This document shows positions 6,956 through 12,768 of a stretch of 12,768 nucleotides of DNA, in pieces. The stretch's first letter is position 1; each line of letters opens with the position of its first letter. A program made the translations under genes and the position numbers. Origin of the DNA: Bacteroidales bacterium UBA1628. GTDB taxonomy: Bacteria; Bacteroidota; Bacteroidia; Bacteroidales; UBA932. The stretch is from NCBI GenBank assembly GCA_002321335.1, contig DCMG01000111.1, forward strand, positions 1-12,768. The letters are read 5' to 3'. The notes below the pieces were generated by a model. The model ran no database searches and was not told where the DNA came from. It saw only the letters and a list, made by a program, of their open reading frames with translations.

Positions 6956-7542
6956 TTCGAGAAGTTTTTTGAGACCTCTAGTCCTGCATTGAACGCGGCG
7001 ATGTTCATTTCCACGATCTTCTCACCCTTGCGGGAGAACACATTGGTGATACCCTCACGAAGTTTCTCCGGCTCAAGGATTTCCATGACCGCAGCGGAAG
7101 CGCCAAGCAGGACCATATTCGCGCTGCGTGGAGAGCCGGTCTGTTTCGCGATCTCGTCGCAGTCCAATGTTATCGCCTTGCCGATTTTCTGGAGTTCGGC
7201 GGTAATTTCCTCTAAAAGAGGATAATTCGGGATATTCACAAACGGAGTGGAGTTCGTCACGATCCAGCCGTTCTTTGAAAGCCAAGGCAGGTAGCGGAGA
7301 GCCTCCATCGGCTCAAGTGAAAGGATCAGGTCGCACTCCCCTTTCGGGATCAAGTCGCTCCAGATCCTTTCGGTGCTGATACGCAGGTTGCTCTGCACGT
7401 CACCGCCCCTCTGGCTCATACCGTGCACCTCAGCCTGTTTCAAGTGCAGATTCTGGTCAAGCGCGGCCCAACCGATCACGGTGGCTATCGAAAGGATTCC
7501 CTGTCCACCGACTCCTGATAGTATGATGTCTTTCTTTGCCAT
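6952..7542 (-). CDS. iorB: Indolepyruvate oxidoreductase subunit beta
   Basis: Small subunit (196 residues) of the two-subunit indolepyruvate:ferredoxin oxidoreductase, which carries out CoA-dependent oxidative decarboxylation of 2-oxoacids together with IorA. It is one gamma-type domain of the pyruvate:ferredoxin oxidoreductase superfamily. It has ILSGVGGQGILSIATVIGWA (7-26), the glycine-rich start of the domain, and the hallmark QAEVHGMSQRGGDVQSNLRI (36-55). No iron-sulfur cysteine motif is present, as expected for this subunit. The ATG at 7540-7542 is preferred, 4 bases after the iorA stop; the longer in-frame start would place ten extra residues inside iorA. The stop overlaps the aminotransferase start (ATGA). 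Confidence 0.95.
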   Translation of the reverse strand: MAKKDIILSGVGGQGILSIATVIGWAALDQNLHLKQAEVHGMSQRGGDVQSNLRISTERIWSDLIPKGECDLILSLEPMEALRYLPWLSKNGWIVTNSTPFVNIPNYPLLEEITAELQKIGKAITLDCDEIAKQTGSPRSANMVLLGASAAVMEILEPEKLREGITNVFSRKGEKIVEMNIAAFNAGLEVSKNFSK

Positions 7543-7546
7543 GATA

Positions 7547-9175
7547 TTATGCTTTTTTGTTAGCGGCCGCAACGTGACGTTTTGCGGTCTGAATGCATTC
7601 CCTGCGGCAGATGATGACTGAGACGCCGCTGTAATTGAGTTCCTCGTCGATCACCTTCTCCATGTCAGGATAGTTCTTAGGAAGAGGAACTATTGTCCTG
7701 ATGTGTTCAGGCTCGACTCCCAGTCCCTTGCAGATTTCTTCCAGTTTGCCGGTTCCGGCTGAATCTTGCCCACCTGTCATGCCAGTGGTCAGGTTGTCCG
7801 AGATGCAGACCGTGACGCTTGCTCCGGCGTTGACGCAGTCCAGAAGTCCTGTCATTCCGCTGTGGGTGAATGTCGAGTCGCCTATCACAGCCACAGCCGG
7901 CCACACACCAGAGTTGGCGGCTCCGAGAGCCATCGTGATGGAAGCACCCATCTCCACACAGGTCTGGAACGAATTGAACGGAGGCATATATCCCAGCGTG
8001 TAACATCCTATGTCACTGAAGACCCTGGCCGTAGGAGCATATTCTTTAAGCACCACATTGAGAGCGGTGTAGAAGTCACGGTGACCGCATCCCTGACAAA
8101 GAGCCGGCGGACGAGGGACAGCAACCTCTGATTTTGAATATGTCTCCATAGGCGGCAGACCTAGCGCGCCGCGCACACAGTCAGGTGTAAGTTCTCCGGT
8201 CCTAGGAAGAGTGCCGTCCAGCCGGCCAACAATCTTTGTCCATCTTCTGTCATCCGGATCATAAAGGATTCCGCGCATCCGCTCCTCGACAAGAGGCTGA
8301 CCTTCCTCAAGCACAAGAATGGCATCGCAAGCGGCAGCCATCTCTCTTGCCAATGCCTTAGGGAACGGGTAACGGGTAACCTTGAGAGCGGGATAAGGGC
8401 ATCCGTCCGGGAAATTCTCCATCAGATAGTTCCAAGCTATTCCGCAAGCGATGATTCCCAACCTGTGGTTGTGTCCCTCGATGTAACGGTTGTCAGAAGA
8501 AGCCACAGAGTCCTCCTCAAACGACAAGACATCATCAGCCAGCTGCCTGACACGTTTCTTGGCATTGACCGGCAGGGTCACCCAATTCTTCTCATGATCC
8601 TCATCAGGAAAATGAATCTCGTTCTCGCGCCTTGCCTCCACGGCTTCCACCACCGCCCTTGAATGCGCCATACGGGTTGTCAGACGCATAAGCACAGGAA
8701 TATGATTGGTTTCGGAATAGTCAAAAGCCTCTCGCACCATGTCGTAGGCTTCCTGCTGATTCGACGGCTCGAAGCACGGCATCATGGCAAAGTCCGCATA
8801 AAACCTTGAATCCTGCTCATTCTGAGAGGAGTGCTGCGACGGGTCGTCGCAGGCGACAACCACCAGACCACCATTCGCCCCGGTCACAGCCGAATTGACA
8901 AACGCGTCGGCACATACGTTCATCCCCACATGCTTCATGCACACCAAGGCGCGTTTTCCCGAATATGAAACACCGAGTGCGGACTCCATCGCTGTCTTTT
9001 CATTGGAAGACCAGTCGCAATGGACACCACGCTCTTTTGTAAGAGGGTGTGACTGAATATATTCAGTTATTTCAGTCGATGGCGTGCCGGGGTAGGCATA
9101 AACACCGGAAAGTCCGGCATGGAGCGCTCCCAAAGCCAAAGCCTCATCACCCAAAAGAAGTTTCTTTTCCGACAT
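7547..9175 (-). CDS. iorA: Indolepyruvate oxidoreductase subunit alpha lacking the C-terminal ferredoxin domain
   Basis: Large catalytic subunit (542 residues) of the 2-oxoacid:ferredoxin oxidoreductase. Domains in order: the pyrimidine-binding transketolase-like domain (about 5-180), with GLSGVYAYPGTPSTEI (21-36) and the SNEKTAMESALG glutamate region (57-68); a middle C-terminal-transketolase-like domain (about 237-345); then the thiamine-diphosphate domain (about 355-525). The last begins with ALCQGCGHRDFY (358-369) and holds the TPP/metal site GDSTF (432-436) followed by ISDNLTTGMTGGQ (458-470, Asn461). Well-studied archaeal IorA proteins run past 600 residues and end in a ferredoxin-like domain with two CxxCxxCxxxCP motifs. 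Here the chain stops soon after SVIICRRECIQ and has only Cys523 and Cys527 near the end, so an external ferredoxin must accept electrons differently. First gene of the operon; the start codon sits in an inverted repeat. Confidence 0.95.
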   Translation of the reverse strand: MSEKKLLLGDEALALGALHAGLSGVYAYPGTPSTEITEYIQSHPLTKERGVHCDWSSNEKTAMESALGVSYSGKRALVCMKHVGMNVCADAFVNSAVTGANGGLVVVACDDPSQHSSQNEQDSRFYADFAMMPCFEPSNQQEAYDMVREAFDYSETNHIPVLMRLTTRMAHSRAVVEAVEARRENEIHFPDEDHEKNWVTLPVNAKKRVRQLADDVLSFEEDSVASSDNRYIEGHNHRLGIIACGIAWNYLMENFPDGCPYPALKVTRYPFPKALAREMAAACDAILVLEEGQPLVEERMRGILYDPDDRRWTKIVGRLDGTLPRTGELTPDCVRGALGLPPMETYSKSEVAVPRPPALCQGCGHRDFYTALNVVLKEYAPTARVFSDIGCYTLGYMPPFNSFQTCVEMGASITMALGAANSGVWPAVAVIGDSTFTHSGMTGLLDCVNAGASVTVCISDNLTTGMTGGQDSAGTGKLEEICKGLGVEPEHIRTIVPLPKNYPDMEKVIDEELNYSGVSVIICRRECIQTAKRHVAAANKKA

Positions 9176-9221
9176 AACTTGTAGAGGTTTATTGTTTTCA
9201 TGTTATTTCGGCTACAAGTTA
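9175..9221. promoter_or_regulatory. 10-bp perfect inverted repeat spanning the iorA start and leader
   Basis: TAACTTGTAG (9175-9184) and CTACAAGTTA (9212-9221) are perfect complements separated by 27 bases. The proximal arm touches the first base of the iorA ATG and covers the ribosome-binding region. The distal arm contains the predicted -7 box. If transcription starts upstream of 9221 the arms could form a hairpin that hides the start; if it starts at the predicted promoter, the dyad is more likely a protein operator. A third TAACTTG lies at 9329-9335 near the divergent gene. Confidence 0.5.
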
Positions 9222-9245
9222 CGAAAAATCTCAATTATTCGCAAA
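9214..9245 (-). promoter_or_regulatory. Possible iorA operon promoter
   Basis: On the minus strand TTTG (9245-9242) is followed after 20 bases by TAACTTGT (9221-9214), which keeps TA and the first two Ts of the TAnnTTTG -7 consensus. Spacing equals that of the good promoter at 1733-1764. Transcription would start near 9207, giving a leader of about 32 bases. The imperfect -7 box makes this tentative. Confidence 0.35.
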
Positions 9246-9304
9246 TTTCTTTCATTTCCCAACAAAATCATCTCAATATCAGTAAAAATTTAACATCGGG
9301 TTTT

Positions 9305-9336
9305 CTTGCGTATCAAGAATAATTTCGATAACTTGG
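9305..9336 (+). promoter_or_regulatory. Possible promoter of the UDP-glucose dehydrogenase gene
   Basis: CTTG (9305-9308) and TAACTTGG (9329-9336) are separated by 20 bases and resemble the Bacteroidota -33/-7 boxes with one mismatch in the first and one in the second. A start near 9342 would leave about 20 bases before the ATG at 9362. TAATTTCG at 9320-9327 is an alternative -7. An unusually clear Shine-Dalgarno for this group, AGGA at 9351-9354, lies 7 bases before the ATG. Confidence 0.25.
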
Positions 9337-9361
9337 GCAAGGATTATAAAAGGATCTTTAC

Positions 9362-10639
9362 ATGAAAAAGACAATCGCGGTGGCCGGCACAGGCTATGTT
9401 GGCCTGTCCATAGCAACACTTCTGGCCCAGAGCAACAAGGTTCTGGCCGTGGACATCGTACCTGAAAAGGTTGACAGGATCAACCATGGCGAGTCTCCGA
9501 TTCAAGATGAATATATCGAGAAGTATCTCAGAGAGAAGCCTTTGGATCTAACAGCCACTCTTGACGCCATGGAAGCATATTCCAAAGCGGACTTTATCGT
9601 CATCGCAACACCGACCAACTACGATCCCAAGAAGAATTTCTTCGACACCGGAGCTGTGGACGCCGTCATCAATCTGGTTCAAGAGGTGAACCCTGATGCG
9701 GTCATGGTCATCAAATCAACGGTTCCGGTAGGATTCACGGCTTCGGCGATGGAACGTTTCTCCTATAGGGAACGCCTCGCCGACGGCAGCTTCCGGACAG
9801 TGGAGCCTAAGATCATATTCTCACCGGAGTTTCTCCGCGAAAGCAAAGCCCTCTATGACAACCTTTATCCGAGCAGGATCATCGTCGGCCGTCCTGAGGG
9901 CAACGCCGGACTGGAGGCCGCGGCTGAGGAATTCGCCGGACTGCTTCAGGAAGGGGCGATCAAGGAGAACATCCCGATTCTCTACATGGGCACGACGGAG
10001 GCGGAGGCGGTCAAGTTGTTCGCGAACACCTACCTTGCCCTCAGGGTAAGCTTTTTCAATGAATTGGACACCTACGCCGAGCTCAAAGGTCTGGACACAA
10101 AGTCCATCATCGGCGGCGTCTGTCTGGATCCAAGGATCGGTTCCCACTACAACAATCCATCCTTCGGCTACGGAGGTTACTGCCTGCCTAAGGACACAAA
10201 GCAGCTTCTGGCCAATTACGCGGATGTGCCTGAAAACCTCATCGGAGCCATTGTCGAGAGCAACCGGACCCGAAAGGACTTCATCGCCGACCAAGTGCTT
10301 CAGAAGGCCGGTTACTACACAGCCTCAAGCGCATGGAACGAGCAAAATGAAAAGACGGTCACCATCGGAGTGTTCCGTCTTACAATGAAAGCCGGATCGG
10401 ACAACTTCAGGCAGAGTTCCATCCAGGGTGTAATGAAGAGGATCAAAGCCAAAGGCGCGACGGTCATCGTCTATGAGCCGACGCTGGAATCCGGAACCAC
10501 ATTCTTCGGCAGCGAGGTGGTGCATGACCTTGAGGAATTCAAAAGGCGTTCAGACTCAATCATCGCTAACAGATACGACCCTGTCCTCGATGATGTCAAG
10601 GACAGGGTCTATACACGCGATCTCTTCAAGAGAGATTAG
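9362..10639 (+). CDS. ugd: UDP-glucose 6-dehydrogenase
   Basis: Cytoplasmic NAD-dependent enzyme oxidising UDP-glucose twice to UDP-glucuronate, a precursor for capsule, exopolysaccharide or lipopolysaccharide sugars. The N-terminal Rossmann domain has IAVAGTGYVGLSIATLLA (5-22) and Asp31 after LAVD for NAD ribose. The central domain holds FSPEFLRESKALYDNLYPSR (153-172, the Glu of the EFLREG-like motif) and EAVKLFANTYLALRVSFFNE (215-234, Lys218). The active site FGYGGYCLPKDTKQLLANY (268-286) has catalytic Cys274 and Asp278, in the Escherichia coli/Klebsiella-type form rather than the GGSCFPKD form. At 425 residues it is longer than the E. coli enzyme (388 residues), mainly toward the C-terminus. 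Alternative members of the family act on UDP-ManNAc or UDP-GlcNAc, but the active-site wording favours UDP-glucose. It is monocistronic here: divergent from iorA and convergent with the HAD gene, 2 bases away. Confidence 0.93.
   Translation: MKKTIAVAGTGYVGLSIATLLAQSNKVLAVDIVPEKVDRINHGESPIQDEYIEKYLREKPLDLTATLDAMEAYSKADFIVIATPTNYDPKKNFFDTGAVDAVINLVQEVNPDAVMVIKSTVPVGFTASAMERFSYRERLADGSFRTVEPKIIFSPEFLRESKALYDNLYPSRIIVGRPEGNAGLEAAAEEFAGLLQEGAIKENIPILYMGTTEAEAVKLFANTYLALRVSFFNELDTYAELKGLDTKSIIGGVCLDPRIGSHYNNPSFGYGGYCLPKDTKQLLANYADVPENLIGAIVESNRTRKDFIADQVLQKAGYYTASSAWNEQNEKTVTIGVFRLTMKAGSDNFRQSSIQGVMKRIKAKGATVIVYEPTLESGTTFFGSEVVHDLEEFKRRSDSIIANRYDPVLDDVKDRVYTRDLFKRD
10577..10609. repeat. 11-bp perfect inverted repeat inside the 3' end of ugd
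   Basis: GACCCTGTCCT (10577-10587) pairs with AGGACAGGGTC (10599-10609) around an 11-base loop. It is G+C-rich and lies within the last 21 codons of ugd, encoding DPVLDDVKDRV, and 33 bases past the HAD stop on the other strand. It shares the CCCTGTC/GACAGGG core with the hairpin at 4291-4313. No T run follows on either strand, so it is not a classical terminator. Confidence 0.5.
10620..10636. terminator. Small hairpin at the ugd stop codon
   Basis: ATCTCT (10620-10625) pairs with AGAGAT (10631-10636) around 5 bases, and a seventh T-G pair is possible. It abuts the TAG stop of ugd and lies just beyond the HAD stop on the other strand, where only 2 bases separate the convergent genes. The stem is weak and lacks a T run, so a terminator role is a guess. 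Confidence 0.25.
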
Positions 10640-10641
10640 AA

Positions 10642-11298
10642 CTATTTCAGAATCTCGTCGGCGAGGGCCTCGGCGTTGTCAACTATGGCGGAAGGGTTGT
10701 AGGAAGCCAGTTCCTCACGGCTCCGGAATCCCCATGTGACTCCTATGGTGCGGACCTGAGCGTTGACTCCGGTCTGCATGTCCACGTTCGAGTCTCCCAC
10801 ATAGACAGTCTCGTCTTTGGTCACCGAAGGAACCTCGGCAAGGACTTGGCTCACTATAGCCGGATCAGGCTTTATGGGCTGGCCTTCACGCTGACCCAGA
10901 ATCTTCACGAAGTCATATTCACCGAAAAAATGCTTCACTAATTTTTCGGCGCCGTCCTGATACTTGTTGGAGGCCACGGCAAGGCGCACTCCCCTTTCGG
11001 TTATTTTCCTGAGCATCTCAAGAATGCCGTCGTAAGGTCTTGTGAAGTCACATTTGTGGGCATCGTAGTATGGCAGGAAGTATGAAGCCATCTTCTGTAC
11101 GTTGTCCTCGGTGGCATATTCAGAAGGCAAGGCCGCGCGGAACATATTGAATATTCCGCGGCCTACCATCTGGTAATAAGAATCTATCGGATATGCCGGA
11201 AAGCCACACTGCTCCAAAGCGTAGTTGGTGGCGTTTCCCAAATCCTCAACGGTGTTCAACAGCGTGCCGTCAAGATCGAATATAGCAAGTTTTGTCAT
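10642..11298 (-). CDS. HAD hydrolase, phosphoglycolate phosphatase-like
   Basis: Cytoplasmic haloacid-dehalogenase-type phosphatase of 218 residues, normal for the phosphoglycolate phosphatase (Gph) subgroup. Motif I is AIFDLDGTLLNT (5-16), with nucleophile Asp8 and acid/base Asp10. A helical cap follows (about 17-85). Motif II is VASNKY (108-113, Ser110). Motif III is Lys143 in PIKPDP. Motif IV is YVGDSNVDMQTG (166-177), with Asp169 and Asp173 binding Mg2+. Substrates of this group vary (phosphoglycolate, sugar phosphates, pyrophosphate), so the exact activity is open and no symbol is given. The ATG at 11296-11298 follows the peptidase stop by 3 bases, implying one transcript; nothing in the sequence explains a functional link between the two. 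Confidence 0.9.
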   Translation of the reverse strand: MTKLAIFDLDGTLLNTVEDLGNATNYALEQCGFPAYPIDSYYQMVGRGIFNMFRAALPSEYATEDNVQKMASYFLPYYDAHKCDFTRPYDGILEMLRKITERGVRLAVASNKYQDGAEKLVKHFFGEYDFVKILGQREGQPIKPDPAIVSQVLAEVPSVTKDETVYVGDSNVDMQTGVNAQVRTIGVTWGFRSREELASYNPSAIVDNAEALADEILK

Positions 11299-11301
11299 AC
11301 C

Positions 11302-12768
11302 TTACTCAGCATTCTCGAAGCCGAAATATTCGCCTTTGTCCTCATAAGGTACACCGGTCTTCATCCATGCCGGCATCGGAGCACCCTTGAGATAGTAGTC
11401 GAAGAACTGTTGGAGTCTGATTGACAAGTCTTTGCAGTTGCGTCTCTGGACAAGGTTGTGCGCCTCCTTGTTGTACTGGAGAAGCCAAGCCGGCTTGTCC
11501 AACCTGCGGAGATCCGAGAAGAACTCGATACCCTGGTACCACGGAACGGCTCCGTCAGCGTCATTGTGCATAATTAGTACAGGAGTCTGGACCTTATCGA
11601 CGTGGAACACAGGAGAGTTCTCAATGTAGAGATCGAGCGCGCCCGGCTCCCACATACTCTTTCCGATACGGCTTTGTCCGTGCTCATACTGACCGGCGCG
11701 GGTGATGCCCGAGCCCCAGCGGATGCCGCCGTAGGCCGATGTCATGTTGCCCACAGGGGCTCCTGAACCGGCAGCCGCGAACATGTTCGTGCGTGTTATG
11801 AGCCATGCGGTCTGGTAGCCGCCCCAGCTCTGGCCCTGAATGGCCATCTTGCTCTTGTCAGCGATCGGATAGGCTTCGCAAAGTGCCTCGGCTCCGGCGC
11901 AGATGCAGTTGTAGGCGCTTTCTCCCGGATGTCCGACCTTGTAGACAATGTCAGGCACGAACACGATGTACCCCCTCGAAGTATAGAATGGGATATTCAC
12001 GATCGAGCGCGACGGAGCAGGTGTCCAGAATGAATAAAGATTGTTGGCGTTCTTCTCGTAGAAATAGATCATGACCGGAAGCTTTTCTCCATCCTTGACT
12101 CCGTCCGGAACGAACACCAATCCCTTGAGAGGAGTGCCGTCATAGGCTTTCCAGCGGAAAAGCTCAGCACTGCCCCAACGGTAGTCAGCCATCTGAGGGT
12201 TGATGGAAGAGACCTTTGTGGATGTCTTGAAATTGTCGTCCGTATAATAGAGGTCATAGCAATTGCGGAAGTTGCCTTTCTGGAAAAATATCCTGTCAGA
12301 GTCTTTGGTTCCGGCTATGTATTTGAAACTTACCGTGTCAGTGAAATATTCAAGAGTCTTGGCCGGCTTGGCGAGGTTCACCTTGCCGAAACCGTTCTCC
12401 TGACTTTCCTCGTTGAAGACGCCAAGATAGACAGTCTGCTTAGGATCAAGCGGTTTAACTACTCCGCAGCGGCGCTCGTTCGGTTTCCTGGTGTCCGGCT
12501 TAGGATCCATAATCTTGAAGCGGTTGTGAGTCTGGCGGCCTACGCCACCTGTAAGGTTGACTGCTGACGAACCGTCAGGTGAGAACTTCCAGATGTCATA
12601 GCGGTCTATGATGAACAATGCAGACTCGTCCTTGAGCCACTTAGGTGAGAACTCGTGAGCCGGGGCGGCTGTCGGATGGTCGTCCTCCTCATCGTAGAAA
12701 GGAACGCCAGTCTGAGCGGTAAGGTTAACCTTCTCGCCGGTCAGGGTGTTGTAGGTGAACCAGTTCAT
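11302..12768 (-). CDS. S9-family prolyl oligopeptidase-type serine peptidase, C-terminal part (5' end outside window)
   Basis: Serine peptidase with an N-terminal beta-propeller and a C-terminal alpha/beta-hydrolase domain that cleaves short peptides. In the visible 488 residues, about 1-190 are propeller-like blades (repeats such as WKFSPDGSSAVNLTGG) and about 200-470 are the hydrolase. The catalytic triad is complete: Ser314 in AIQGQSWGGYQTAW (309-322), Asp405 in HNDADGAVPWYQG (401-413) and His437 in NKEAHNLVQR (433-442). The ATG at the right edge falls inside the propeller, so it is an internal Met. Bacteroidota relatives are commonly 800-1000 residues, so roughly half the protein, including any signal peptide, is missing. 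It is upstream partner of the HAD gene. Family assignment is firm; location (periplasm or cytoplasm) and substrate are not visible here. Confidence 0.92.
   Translation of the reverse strand: MNWFTYNTLTGEKVNLTAQTGVPFYDEEDDHPTAAPAHEFSPKWLKDESALFIIDRYDIWKFSPDGSSAVNLTGGVGRQTHNRFKIMDPKPDTRKPNERRCGVVKPLDPKQTVYLGVFNEESQENGFGKVNLAKPAKTLEYFTDTVSFKYIAGTKDSDRIFFQKGNFRNCYDLYYTDDNFKTSTKVSSINPQMADYRWGSAELFRWKAYDGTPLKGLVFVPDGVKDGEKLPVMIYFYEKNANNLYSFWTPAPSRSIVNIPFYTSRGYIVFVPDIVYKVGHPGESAYNCICAGAEALCEAYPIADKSKMAIQGQSWGGYQTAWLITRTNMFAAAGSGAPVGNMTSAYGGIRWGSGITRAGQYEHGQSRIGKSMWEPGALDLYIENSPVFHVDKVQTPVLIMHNDADGAVPWYQGIEFFSDLRRLDKPAWLLQYNKEAHNLVQRRNCKDLSIRLQQFFDYYLKGAPMPAWMKTGVPYEDKGEYFGFENAE

Noticed and set aside
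7543..7572. In-frame start extending IorB by ten residues into iorA
   Set aside because: The extension lies inside iorA coding sequence, and the family match begins at the ATG at 7540-7542, just after the iorA stop.
9067..9201. 44-codon minus-strand frame starting upstream of iorA and overlapping it out of frame, with Phe-Phe-Trp and two more Trp codons
   Set aside because: An aromatic-rich leader peptide would suit attenuation, but the Phe/Trp codons fall inside the iorA coding region and are a by-product of its Leu/Gly/Ala codons. There is no terminator/antiterminator pair and no ribosome site.
9821..10294. Long antisense frame (157 codons) within ugd
   Set aside because: It lies fully inside a well-supported ugd gene and shows no family motif; it is a shadow of the codon use of ugd. 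The same applies to the antisense frames inside the aminotransferase and iorA.

Overview
The window reads as chromosomal DNA of a member of the Bacteroidota, most likely a Bacteroidales species of moderate GC. The evidence is threefold. One promoter fits the Bacteroides -33/-7 consensus (TTTG, 20 bases, TAATTTTG, upstream of the acetyltransferase gene). Most starts lack a strong Shine-Dalgarno. The gene repertoire (FtsX/MacB-type permease, LytS/LytTR pair, S9 peptidase, IorAB) is typical of the group. The exact genus cannot be read from the sequence. No rRNA, tRNA, CRISPR array, transposase or phage gene was seen.

Layout. 1-753 is the C-terminal part of a MacB/FtsX-type ABC transporter permease cut by the left edge, followed by a likely terminator (802-842). 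754-1179 is a decayed intergenic stretch with a short tandem repeat and the 3' remnant of a TlpA-like thioredoxin gene. A GNAT acetyltransferase (minus, 1180-1707) lies back to back with a plus-strand operon of an unrecognised 213-residue protein, a LytS-type sensor kinase and a LytTR response regulator (1857-4251). The three genes of that operon are joined by stop/start overlaps.

The centre (4325-9175, minus) is a tight four-gene operon transcribed iorA, iorB, class I aminotransferase, CoA-transferase. Together these make a full amino acid to acid route. The aminotransferase makes a 2-oxoacid, IorAB oxidatively decarboxylates it to an acyl-CoA with reduction of ferredoxin, and the CoA-transferase releases the acid while conserving the thioester as acetyl-CoA. 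Aromatic amino acids to arylacetates is the likely substrate range, or the reverse (reductive carboxylation of arylacetates) for biosynthesis. The upstream 186-bp divergent region carries a 10-bp perfect inverted repeat that joins a putative -7 element to the iorA start codon.

The right part holds a UDP-glucose 6-dehydrogenase gene (plus, 9362-10639) converging on a minus-strand pair: an S9 prolyl-oligopeptidase-type peptidase (cut by the right edge) followed 3 bases later by a HAD phosphatase of the phosphoglycolate phosphatase type.

The most unusual window-wide signal is the hexamer GAATAT (or its complement ATATTC). It occurs about 46 times by hand count where base composition predicts about five or six. 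It appears in both strands, in several reading frames and across unrelated genes.
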